Source: Actinernus sp. WN-2022 (lineage: Eukaryota; Cnidaria; Anthozoa; Actiniaria; Actinernidae). Taken from it: a stretch of DNA of 64,000 bases. The notes beneath the pieces were generated by a model. That model was not told the DNA's origin and did not search any database. It saw nothing but the letters and a program-made list of their open reading frames with translations. Shown piece by piece: positions 45,591 through 54,958 of this stretch. The position numbers and the translations under genes are program-made. Location of the stretch: positions 74,085,012 to 74,149,011 of the forward strand of contig JAOWCC010000577.1 of assembly GCA_030867875.1 (NCBI GenBank). The letters run 5' to 3'. Position 1 is the first letter of the stretch, and every line of letters starts with the position of its first letter.

Positions 45591-46461
45591 AATCACCAAG
45601 AATAGTTAAAAGCAAGCAAAGGAACGTCGATCCGCTAGATAGTGCGAATTTACCCATTTACAATGCAGGAGAGCGTTCAGGTCCTGCACCGAGGAGATAT
45701 GTAGAAGTAATCCCCGAAGAAGTCGTAGAGAACGCGCGGAAGAAAAACGTACTGTGGATCTTAGTAAGACTTCATGCATATGCAAAGCAGAACGTTAGTG
45801 AATGGACGGGTTTTAATATTTATGTGCGCAAGGAAATTGAAGTTTCTCAACTGGATAATATGTGATATCTTCCTACGATCGACGCCCCTGCTACCAACAT
45901 GTCGACGGTCCATGAAGTTTTAGTACGCTCACTGAGAATCATGTATTTGATCAGTCACTCTATGCTAAGGCAACCGAGATCGTTTGGAAGCAAACATTTA
46001 ATGACAATAGTCTTTAAAATGGGCGTATTCCGCACTATATGTACTTTGTTATCGATAATCAGCAAGCAATTACCCTATATCATTATGACGTCACGGCTTG
46101 TTTACGAGGGAGACAGAATCGACTCGAACAATAGAGTTTTGAACTAAATATGCTCTGCTGAGGAAAATTTAACTTCGAATTGTCTGGTTTCCAGATATCA
46201 GCTGTATTAATGTTCATCCCACAATATTTACCTTATTTGGTGGCTGTTACCGCTATTCTACGTTCTGCAAAATGCATTTGATAGCGATTTCCTTTGTGTT
46301 GTTGCTGTTTTGTCCCCCTCCCACGACCGTGATCCTTAGCGTTTAAACAATAGATTATTTTGATTTGACGTCATAATGATATAGGTCAATTGCAAGATGC
46401 GGGTTTAAGGGATATCTGCATCGAGTCGGCTGCATGGGCTGATCTCTGAGGGATCTGGGGT

Positions 46462-46575
46462 TCTGGGGTTCTTGCTGGTCGCAGATACAACCGCAACCGT
46501 TCTGATTTCTGATTATTTCCTAGTTCAACGGCCGTGAAGTCAATAGCCGGATTGCATCTCTGCAATTTGGTCGAC
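46462..46575 (+). repeat. left copy of 114 bp target duplication
   Basis: Identical to 47699-47812 except for one C/T difference (gcatctctgc against gcatttctgc). The two copies bracket a LINE insertion and share tctggggttcttgctggtcg at the start and caatttggtcgac at the end. Confidence 0.9.
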
Positions 46576-47698
46576 TTTCATCTCTTTGCAGATGATACAA
46601 ATCTTTTTTATGATAATAAGGACATAACTGTTCTAGAGTCAAATATTAATAGTCATCTGGAGTATGTCAGTACATGGTTAGCCTGTAACAAACTCTCACT
46701 TAATATAGATAAAACTGATTTTGTTATCTTCCACCCCCCTCAAAAGAAAATCCTCTTTCCCATCAATTTGGCTATTCATCAAAAAGTAATTACACAGAAA
46801 CAAAGTCTAAAGTATTTGGGTGTTTACTTAGATTCAAATCTGAATTGGAAGAGTCAAGTTCAGCATATATCTGCTAAAATTCGTAGAGGGGTAGGAATAT
46901 TATCTAAGATTCGTAAATATTTAACTATAAATATCCTAATACAATTATATTATTCTCTGATATACCCTTTCTTAACTTACGGCTTACTAGTATGGGGAAA
47001 TACTTATCATTCCACATTAAAGCAAGTCATCATTCTTCAAAAAAAGGCAATGAGAATTATGACTCACTCTGACTTTCGTGAACATAGTAGCCCCCTATTC
47101 AAAAACCTTAACATTCTAAAACTCACTGATTTGATAGCTCTAAGCAATGCATTATTTGTGTATGACTATTATACAAATAAGCTGCCTCATGCATTTTCTT
47201 TTTTTTTTACCAAAGTTGATAAAATTCATAATTATAACACCCGACTGGCCTCAAGAAAATCTTTTTATCTTCCCTCCACTAGAACTAACTACGGGAAATT
47301 CAGTTTACGCTTCACTGGAGTCAAAATATGGAATGAAATAAAAGAAGATTATAAATCCCTAAAAAAATCCGCATTTAAATATAATCTAAAATTAGATTTT
47401 TTGAATTGCTATTAGTTGAATTGACTTATAATTATTATTGTTATTTAAAGTTTAATCTCTTCCATCTCCTGATTTCTATATATATGTGTGTATGTATGTG
47501 TGTTTATAAATATTTGTTTCAAACGACCTACAAATTTATTTATTATCTTAACAATGTAAGCTGTCTGACTCGACTAGCTCTTTAGCTATTTCAGACAGCT
47601 CGTGTCAACCCTGTTATTCTCTTTCGCCATTAAGTATCACTTTGTAAATCATTGACACAAATAAATTATGTTGTTGTTGTTGTTGTTGTTGATCTGTG
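46576..47698 (+). mobile_element. recent 5'-truncated LINE, (GTT)n tail
   Basis: From 46576 an open frame of about 279 codons runs to 47415: FHLFADDTNLFYDNKD (catalytic FADD box right at the truncation point), NKLSLNIDKTDFVIFHPPQK, SLKYLGVYLDSNLNWK, YGLLVWGN, and IWNEIKEDYKSLKKSAFK near the end. This is the palm-thumb and C-terminal part of a non-LTR reverse transcriptase. The first 14 codons of the apparent ORF (46534-46575) are target DNA. The 3' end is (gtt)n near 47668-47690. No stops or frameshifts, so it is young. Confidence 0.9.
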
Positions 47699-47812
47699 TC
47701 TGGGGTTCTTGCTGGTCGCAGATACAACCGCAACCGTTCTGATTTCTGATTATTTCCTAGTTCAACGGCCGTGAAGTCAATAGCCGGATTGCATTTCTGC
47801 AATTTGGTCGAC
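47699..47812 (+). repeat. right copy of 114 bp target duplication
   Basis: See the left copy at 46462-46575. One mismatch in 114 positions. Confidence 0.9.
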
Positions 47813-47848
47813 AATAATACTTTTCAGTGGCGAATTAAATCACGGTTC

Positions 47849-48179
47849 GTTGTCGAGTTCTCTTTACCGTAAATGTCATACTCTTTCCAAAGCCTGTCGA
47901 AAGCACAGCCATCTCTAGGATATCTTTACCTAGAAGCCTAGGCTCTGTATAGCTTCCACTTGCTCCGTTTTCAAAGTCCGCGGAGACTGAAAGAAGCGAG
48001 CAGCTGTGTTATCTCTAGAAAACCTCTGGAATCAGGGTAAAGGCGAAAGCGAACTTTGAAAATGGAGCAGGAGGAAGCTATATACAGAGTCTACTTAAAA
48101 GTAAAGATCTTCTGGCGCTTTGGAAAGAGTATGATATTTACGGTTTACGAAGTCAGTGCGAAAAGAGAACTCGACAACA
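47849..48179. mobile_element. foldback element
   Basis: gttgtcgagttctcttt with catactctttccaaag at the left is inverted at the right as ctttggaaagagtatgatat and aagagaactcgacaac. A further pair (ctctagaaaacctctggaa, twice in direct orientation) is at 48011 and 48237. No coding. Confidence 0.7.
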
Positions 48180-48520
48180 AACCTCTCGCAGTTCGCCGAT
48201 CGTCGCCTTCGCGGCTCTTTCTCCGTTGCTGTTCTCTCTAGAAAACCTCTGGAACCAGGGTACTTCACCTTAGTCTTCAAAAAAGACAAAGCTTTTTGTA
48301 TTACTCGCCATATTTTATCAACTGCAAGCTCAGTACACAACACTGACTTTATATTCTAGTTACGTCGCTTATTCCTTTCAGACTTGCCGCGATAAGCTTT
48401 GATTGACACCGTTTCAGCCAATCATATACCCCGTCCGCTGGTGGACGGGATCTAACTTTTGTACTCAGAATTAGCTTTCCTTTCTGCTTCTCCCCCTCTC
48501 CCTCCCCCCTCCATTTGTCA

Positions 48521-48626
48521 TTCGATCCCAAGTCTCAATCACGCTCGGCCAATATGGCGGCCGCTTCGGTGATCCGTTTGCTGCGCGAAAAAAACACCAT
48601 CCACCGCCTGCAAGCAGGCTAGGAAA
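48521..48626. mobile_element. half copy of the hairpin MITE of 55.4 kb
   Basis: cacgctcggccaatatggcg through caagcaggct matches the right half, including part of the loop (tcgatcccaa), of the element at 55430-55608. The left half is absent. Confidence 0.75.
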
Positions 48627-48659
48627 GATTGGAGCCCTTCGAATTGTCAAACAGTTTCT

Positions 48660-49150
48660 TTCAAGAAATGTTAAAGCACTCAGGTATGGAATGGGAGCTT
48701 TCGGAGGGGCTGGTCGAAAAACTCCAGAAGTTCACATCAGTGCCAGTTGTATATATAGCTCTCAACCAGGAACAAATGACATAAACGAGCTTAGGTACAG
48801 GTTGTTCTGTGCCAAGAAGGGCAACATTGAATCAACTCAACTACCGCCATGCGCTGACTGCTTTACTGAAGCATGCTTCTCGTGCAAACTATCAAGCGGC
48901 GATCTGGAAGCGGAGCCTTCAAAGCCTGTCCTTAGATCCCCAACCCCATCGGTTCTGGCTGGTGTCAGACTACTGCCGTTCTAGAGCTCTCATTTTGCTC
49001 ATGCACGAGGTCATGCCAGCTTCCGACATCGACCTGCACCTGTCTGGCAAATGGCCTGAAATTCACGGACATGTGTAAGTTACAAGACTGCGAGAACCGG
49101 CGTGAGGATCCCGTCGAGGAGGCTGTCTCCGATGACGACGATACTTAAGA
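48660..49150 (+). pseudogene. C-terminal piece of the large cnidarian ORF family
   Basis: Across frames: WELSEGLVEKLQKFTS, GTNDINELRYRLFCAKKGN, IESTQLPPCADC, SRANYQAAIWKRSL, then CKLQDCENRREDPVEEAV and an acidic tail of Asp. This is the C-terminal region of the family seen at 41.34-46.13 kb, with frameshifts between segments. It may belong to the same original copy or to another one; the middle of the protein is not found between them. Confidence 0.7.
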
Positions 49151-49159
49151 TTAATGTAA

Positions 49160-49640
49160 GGGTGAAAACAACCATTCTATAATTCAATCAGCTGATCACC
49201 AACATTAGATGAGCACTAAATTCGTGCAGTCTTTCTTTCCAAAAACGCTTTCTGCTTTTGTTATGTCGTGATTTTCGAATAATTCTTCGAATTCACGTTG
49301 TATTTTGCCATCTGTTGCCATGGAAACCGTTTGAGAATCACGCCTATATTTAAACGTTTCTCCAAATTAACTCTGGAAGCATTTTTGGGTTTGTTAACAG
49401 CTAAACACCTATGAATATGGCTTTTACAGGCTTCAATTTGAATATTTCTAGTGATCTTTGTACAATATCCGGCCATTCAGTGAAATTGAGTGACGTCACT
49501 TGATCACGTGATAACTACCAGAAAGCTACTCATTTGACACGGTTATCATATACCAAAATAGACTGGAGGAAACAAGGTTTTCAAAAATATATGTTAGAAT
49601 TTGTCTCTCATTTTGGTAGCAAATGGACATTTTGGGGGTC
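49160..49640. other. no recognisable feature
   Basis: Short AT-rich stretch; contains ttgccatctgttgccatggaaacc near 49306. No gene seen. Confidence 0.4.
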
Positions 49641-49657
49641 CTGGCCCATGGACTATA

Positions 49658-49757
49658 GAGGTCGTTGGGTTCGAGTCCCACTTGGGTCAGATATTTTTTC
49701 TCTTTCCCTCGTAGGGCGTGCGCACTTAGCACTACAGCTTACCACTTTACATCACAT
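49658..49757 (+). repeat. tRNA-Thr-derived SINE, partial copy
   Basis: Starts within the tRNA part (gaggtcgttgggttcgagtc) and continues with the SINE-specific body tcagatattttttctctttc, cctcgtagggcgtg, and ctacagcttaccactttaca. It matches 49914-50013 with few changes. Confidence 0.75.
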
Positions 49758-49871
49758 TCTTTACACTTACTAGTGCTACGCGGCAAACATGATTTCATAT
49801 CATAACTACATATACATATATAATCGCCGTGACCCCATAAAACGCACCAATACCCACGATTGCTCTCATCT

Positions 49872-49945
49872 GACTTGATAGCTCAGTTGGTAGAGCGCCA
49901 GACATGTAACCTGGAGGTCGTTGGGTTCGAGTCCCACTTGGGTCA
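49872..49945 (+). pseudogene. tRNA-Thr(TGT)-like sequence, head of SINE
   Basis: Acceptor GACTTGA can pair with TTGGGTC (several G-T wobbles); D arm GCTC...GAGC; anticodon stem CCAGA/CCTGG with one mismatch; loop CATGTAA containing TGT; T arm GGG-TTCGAGT-CCC. Position 33 is A where nearly all tRNAs have T, and one extra base precedes the T arm. It is therefore a degenerate tRNA-Thr relic heading a SINE whose body continues to 50013. Confidence 0.7.
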
Positions 49946-50013
49946 GATATTTTTTCTCTTTCTCTCGTAGGGCGTGCACAATTACCACTACAGCTTACCA
50001 CTTTACATCACAT
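49946..50013 (+). repeat. SINE body, second copy
   Basis: gatattttttctctttctct through cttaccactttacatcacat, same as in the partial copy 256 bp upstream. No poly-A tail; it ends at catggactatag, which also precedes the first copy. Confidence 0.7.
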
Positions 50014-50047
50014 GGACTATAGGTCTATCTTCCCCATTGGTTCTGTT

Positions 50048-50067
50048 CCCAGCACAGGAGTAGATGT
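50048..50067. repeat. left 20 bp perfect inverted repeat
   Basis: cccagcacaggagtagatgt; its exact reverse complement is at 51114-51133. The pair brackets the tRNA-bearing MITE copy A. The TIR end agtctccttcgcagc (MITE family of 12747) starts right after it. Confidence 0.8.
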
Positions 50068-50492
50068 AGTCTCCTTCGCAGCGGTTATGGTCTCTGTCAC
50101 GCAACGCTCTGAGCCCCATTTAGAATTGCATTTCGAGCGAAATAAACAAAGGCCATGTTGTCTTAGCCAATCAGATAGCTATACGTCACTTCTCATTATT
50201 ATTCATTATCAGTCTTCCACTTTCAATGCGGGAATTCGAATTCTAAATATAGCCAACACAACCTCGAGGTTAAAACAATGATTATCATTAATTGTCAAAT
50301 CACTTCAAAATAATGTAAATCATTATTCCTAAAACCAGTTATAAACAATTGTCAAATTCCGAACGGCGGTCAGAGGTCATGACCATTACACTAAGCGCGC
50401 CGTACTACCAAGAACTACACACAAACGGTTACGAGTTCGATCCCGAGTAGGAGCGCTAAAAAAATTGTTTTCTCTCGTTTACCTTCTCTTCT

Positions 50493-50925
50493 GGTAGTAT
50501 CGTCGTGTACCGTTTAACCAACTGCGTCATAAAATTCCCTTTGTTACCCACGTTCGCTATGAATAATTTTAGACTCGGAAATTTTATACGAACATCCGAA
50601 ACGACACTTAGAAATTTTAGAAGGATTTACGTTATCCTCAGTATAAAAAAAACACCGCCTGAACCGAGATTCGAACTCGGGCCGGTTAAGAATCAATGCA
50701 GTGGCTTACCCACCACCAACACAAACCCTAACCATTAGACCACGAGAGAATTCGCTGATTGCAATCGTTTTTTTACCAGATTTATATCAACTGTCATTAG
50801 CCGGCAAGTTCATAAAATATTCGTTCTATTATTGTATAATATATACTATAATAGCGGTACGACAACCCTCCGAGCGCGCGAGGTGTGATTCCCCACGGAT
50901 CTCAACGGTACACGACGATACTACC
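50493..50925. mobile_element. 433 bp MITE nested in copy A, 8 bp duplication
   Basis: Perfect 22 bp terminal inverted repeats, left beginning GGTAGTATCGTCGTGTACCG and right the exact inverse. TCTCTTCT flanks both sides (50485-50492 and 50926-50933); copies B and C of the host MITE have the motif once. The 8 bp duplication suggests hAT-type integration. It contains a minus-strand tRNA-like segment at 50657-50748. Confidence 0.9.
50657..50748 (-). repeat. tRNA-like segment inside the nested MITE
   Basis: On the minus strand: TGGTCTAATGGTTAGGG (A-box-like) and, about 60 nt later, CCGAGTTCGAATCTCGGTTC (B-box-like with a 5 bp T stem). The spacing is long, as in class II tRNAs. It differs in sequence from the tRNA-like segment of the host MITE. 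Confidence 0.55.
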
Positions 50926-51334
50926 TCTCTTCTTATTTACCTGTGAACCCTAGCTCTAGGTGAGTGATAACCCGTCGTTTACCCGTGAACTCGTCCGATA
51001 GGGTTCGGTTTGTGGTTCGGGTTTGTCTTAGAATAATGATTACATTATTTTAAAGCGATTTGACAAATAATGATAATCATTGTTTTTAACCTCGAGAACG
51101 CGTTGATATAGCCACATCTACTCCTGTGCTGGGGGCCCAGCCCATGACATAGGAACGCTCCTGGTATTGGGCCTATTGCTAATATAACCCAAAGCTCTGA
51201 AAATGTTAAATCCGCGCTATTTTGACAAATTTCTCTACACAAACTGTACTCTGTTTAAGCAATGCATTCTTCTCCCGCTACCATCAGCTCCGATGGCTGC
51301 AATTAGGTCCCAGACTTTCCCGCTTTTCCTATCC

Positions 51335-51440
51335 TAACTCGCATTCTCACATCACAGATTCTCGGACTCTCGCATCTCGCATCCTCTTATCTCGGATTCT
51401 TGTATCTCGGAATCTCCTATCTCGGATTCTCGCATTTTTT
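51335..51440. repeat. minisatellite, inverse of 39890-40030
   Basis: Repeats of tctcggattctcgcat, tatctcggattcttg and similar. Same unit as 39890-40030 on the opposite strand. Confidence 0.75.
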
Positions 51441-52109
51441 GGAGAGTGGAAAAAGTGAAATCATAAAACTCTTCAAATGGCCTTTAGACTCCCAATAAAC
51501 AGGTGAGTCTTTATTTCATATTTATCGATTTTTAAATTTACAAACAAATTTAAGTCAAGTTTATATACATATAGGGAGCTTGGGGTACCTGTGGTTTCCT
51601 AACCAAAGAAAAACGGTAACAAAAGAATATCGGGACTCCTGTGGTATGCATTTACCACAGGAAGCCCGTTTTCTATGCCAGTCCGCCATTTTGTTTGACG
51701 TTTGGTGTTGTGTGTGTGGTGTTTCTTCTCTATTTTCGGTAAGTATTTCGTTCTTGTTTATGTCATGATTCACTAAACGGTCTCTACAACGATATACCAA
51801 AGACTTCAGGATTTGTATGTGGAATTCGTTCCCAAAATTTCCCATTTGCTGGCTATTAAATCGGGCATATAGGTGGGTTGCACAGGAATCGCTCACTTAA
51901 TTAATTCATGAAATGACAATATAAACTAACTAAAATCCTACCCTGAACCATAAAAAACCCTAACCGGTTAGTAAACTAGATCTTACCCACCTAGAGTTAG
52001 GGTTCTGAAGAAAAACTTCTCAAGAAAATGTTGAGGTAAAAATAAATTGAGACATTTACTGGAACTCGAACCCCGCTCCTCCTATTCATATGGCCCGGGG
52101 CCGGGGTAG

Positions 52110-52270
52110 CCAATCGATGAAATCGATGCCAATCGATACCAATCAATCGATTGATATTGGAAATCGATGAACAATCGATGGACCAAATCTTTGTGACCTT
52201 ATCGATTGATATCGATTGCCCTTAATTGCAATCGATTGACATCGATTGGTATCGATTGACATCGATTTTT
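52110..52270. repeat. ATCGAT-rich satellite array, left
   Basis: Imperfect units such as atcgattgacatcgattgg; about a dozen ATCGAT palindromes. A matching array occurs at 52990-53190. Confidence 0.85.
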
Positions 52271-52378
52271 GAAAGGATTAATATAAACAAGGCAGGTAGG
52301 TAAATAGTAACGTATCGTAAACGTATCTCCAACGGCCACATCAAATAAATAATTATGGTATCCTTTCACTATACAGTA

Positions 52379-52822
52379 ATGCACCTATCAATGTTAACCC
52401 CCAGGGGGGGAGGCCGGGCAGATGTGGGGCATTTGACCGTTCTTGGTGTCTCCACCCTGGGGAATTTGAACAGGAGACTGGACTCCAGGGTGGGGACATT
52501 TGACTTTTGGAAAACAGAGACTGGTACTAAATGTTTGTCGGCCATCTTGGATTCGTCCAAAAGGTAGGTTTACCGTCCAGTTCACATTAAAAATATAAAT
52601 TAATTTAATACTTCAAAGCTTCATTCCTATTTACTATAGATTATTCCAAATACTCCTTGGATTTGTGTAAATCAATTTCATACAAGGGTGGGGGATTTGA
52701 TCCGTTTTGACCCAGAATTTAGTCCCCAGGGTGGGGATTTTGACCAAAAATTCTCCCAAAAAGTCAAATGCCCCACATCTGCCCGGCCTCCCCCCCCTGG
52801 GGGTTGACATTGATAGGTGCAT
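52379..52822. mobile_element. inner TIR element, 60 bp termini
   Basis: atgcacctatcaatgttaac then aggccgggcagatgtggggc at the left; exact or near-exact inverse at the right (52763-52822). Several ccaccctggggaa/ccagggtgggga motifs inside. No coding. Confidence 0.85.
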
Positions 52823-53550
52823 AAATGGAAAGCTTATCTGTACTACCTTCTGATGCTCGTGCCATTTTGCCAGTGTATGTACGTTTACTGGTGAAGTTTG
52901 CTGCTAGCTAGTAACATGATATTCCATTGCGTTTCCTTTTAGAAGATTCGCGAAAATTAAGCACACCCCAAAATCGCGAAATTAACGTGTCAGGCTCAAT
53001 CGATATCAATCAAAAATGCCAATCGATATTCATCGATTGATAATTTTTCTGTGACTATTGATTGGTCATCGATTGACCGATACCAATCGATATCAATTAA
53101 CTAATTTTATCGATTGATATCGATTTATCGATTGATATCGATTTATCGATTGGATTTCCGATCATCGATTTCATCGATTGGCTACTACTAAACAACCATC
53201 GTCGCTCAATTGCTGTCAAATTTGTACATTTTAAAACCACTGCTAATTTTAGTTAGTTTATATGGTCATTCCCTGAATTAATTAAGTGAGTCATTCCTGT
53301 ATTTAGCCGCTTTTGTGGGTTGCACTGGCGGCCATGTTGGTTGGTTGGAACAAAAGAAACCACATTTGCTTCTTTTGTTTGGCCGCTACGCTTTTGTGAT
53401 TGTATTCCCTTAGGAATGATTGCAACCCACGGAGACTATGTAACAGAACACTACCATGAAGTATAAACCGGGAAACCCGAGCCTGTCAAGCCCGAAAGAT
53501 GAAAGCCCCGAGGGATTCAAACTATACTTATATTATAATTAATATATGCT

Positions 53551-53822
53551 TTAGTGTATACCACACCAGTGAATATCACTTTTCGCACGCTCTGATTGGC
53601 TACTCAAACAGTGAATATGATTTCATATTCAGCTCCGAGCAAAGCAGCGATCATCTCGTGCGAGTTTTTGCCCATTTGACAGAAAATAAAATAACTATTT
53701 GGTGCTGGCTATTCACCTGGAGTGTGGTATATACTAAAACAATTATTCACCTCAGTGTTGGTGGATAGCGGCTCGGTAAATATCCACCACTATTCACCTC
53801 CACTTCGGTGAATAATTGTTAA
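53551..53822. mobile_element. two adjacent hairpin elements
   Basis: 53551-53580 (tttagtgtataccacaccag) is inverted at 53707-53738; immediately after it 53739-53755 (aacaattattcacctc) is inverted at 53806-53822. The two hairpins abut. No gene in 53305-54220 otherwise. Confidence 0.7.
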
Positions 53823-54230
53823 ATATAGCGAGAATCTATTCTTTTTTACACATTCATGCAGTTCATGTTTTCGATAACCCCAAAACAGAGATTTGGTGTT
53901 GAAATGAGCACGGATCGGAATAGATCCAAACAAGAGGCTGTACTCAGCCGTAGGCTGTTAACTCGGGCCGTAATTGTTGGCATAATTTTATAATTCCAAC
54001 AAAAAAATGAATGAAAGATAAATTATTTTTCATGAAGGCAAAAATCAGTTGCAATGATCAGGGGTTTTATTTGGAAGCCAGCTACTGCTGGAGTTCTGGT
54101 GGCTACTCATTCTCAACCCTGGCCTGAATGATTGTGTGGAATGGGGGATGTACGTTGTACATGTAGTCATTTTTGTTTTGCGAAGTCCATCTGTGTAATC
54201 TGTGTAAAATAATGGTGTGAGGTGTCCAGT

Positions 54231-54255
54231 GGGGGGGGGGGGGGGGGGGGGGGGG
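54231..54255 (+). repeat. poly-G tract
   Basis: About 24 consecutive G. On either side, 53830-54950 shows no coding sequence apart from G- and C-rich MITE-like fragments near 54605-54680. Confidence 0.85.
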
Positions 54256-54958
54256 TTTAAATGAGGGGCATTTGAGATTTATATAATTAGAGTGGTGCAA
54301 ATGACCCATGGTGGAGTCAGCTAAGCTAAGTATTAATGGAACTACCTACAATATCAAAGCATTTTGGGTGAGAGGATCGAGTAGCACGATTAGGCTTCTG
54401 AATATATGAAGGAATTGCAATTATAGCTATCTGCCCATCCATGATTTTGTGAAAAGTGACCAATCTAGCAATCTTGCAGCATTGCTCCAAGGATTGCCAG
54501 CCGAGTTCCAAGTCTAGTGGAATCTCTGATGTATCAAACTCAGATCTGTAGGGGTTCACATCAGCTCCTATATACACTCTATTACATGTACATCCTAATA
54601 AATAACTGGTTAAAGTATCCAGGGGCATAGGCAGAGGGGGGTCCAGGGAGTCCGCCCCCTCCCCCCCTTTCGTAAAAAAAACGCAACTGAAAAGTAGCAT
54701 CACAGTAATGCACCTAATAAGCTAAGTGATTTACCTGGAGTCTGTGAACAATGCAACAGTCTTACTGGAAAAGGTTGGTGACTGAAAACTGAGATGTACA
54801 TGTACCTGAATAGACGAGATTGGTGTGAAAGACCGCGTTCTCTATGTAAAAGAGTACTGCAGTCGTGAAATTTGTGAGTTTGGTGTAGCTTTACTTGAAA
54901 GCAAGCAGTTACACTTTTTAGTTTCTATACATTTCTCTATAAAAATACAGACAAATTA

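Larger units (their letters stand above)
41340..46135 (+). pseudogene. large cnidarian-expanded ORF family, broken copy
   Basis: Pieces in order on one strand: 41366-41743 (ILYHRKCRSIFTMKK, FIFCEKKSKYVRGTRNRE), 41749-41989 (RRNLEGEFGDVLRFENLL, IPVNLSTLHRY), 44334-44865 (FGISCGKIKPPKQVLLPYAV, LALDNIDTSHRINGIAVQA), and 45591-46135 (WTGFNIYVRKEI, YLPTIDAPATNMSTVHEVL, MGVFRTICTLLSIISK). I recognise this order as one long uncharacterised protein family abundant in corals and other cnidarians, probably mobile-element encoded; function unknown. The copy is disrupted by a TTAA-flanked element (41990-44333) and a LINE (44866-45590) and has extra stops and frameshifts. Confidence 0.75.
50262..51106 (+). 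mobile_element. tRNA-bearing MITE family, copy A (interrupted)
   Basis: Terminal inverted repeats: left cctcgaggttaaaacaatga, right inverse ending tttttaacctcgag, both followed inward by ttgtcaaatc-type text; about 45 bp. Its interior matches copy B except for a 433 bp insertion at 50493-50925 and an inverted box-A segment near 50374-50401. Without the insertion it would be about 400 bp. Confidence 0.8.
51879..53304. mobile_element. concentric palindrome with ATCGAT arms
   Basis: Outer pair: 51879-51937 (gcacaggaatcgctcactta) inverted at 53248-53304. Next layer: ATCGATTG-rich arrays at 52110-52270 and 52990-53190. Inner layer: 52379-52822, a TIR element. The 1.4 kb is organised symmetrically, with the centre near 52600. 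Confidence 0.75.

Noticed and set aside
46534..46575. Start codon and first 14 residues of the LINE ORF
   Set aside because: These bases belong to the 114 bp target duplication also present at 47699-47812.
49872..49945. Functional tRNA-Thr gene
   Set aside because: Position 33 is A, the anticodon stem has a mismatch, an extra base precedes the T arm, and the sequence continues into a repeated SINE body.
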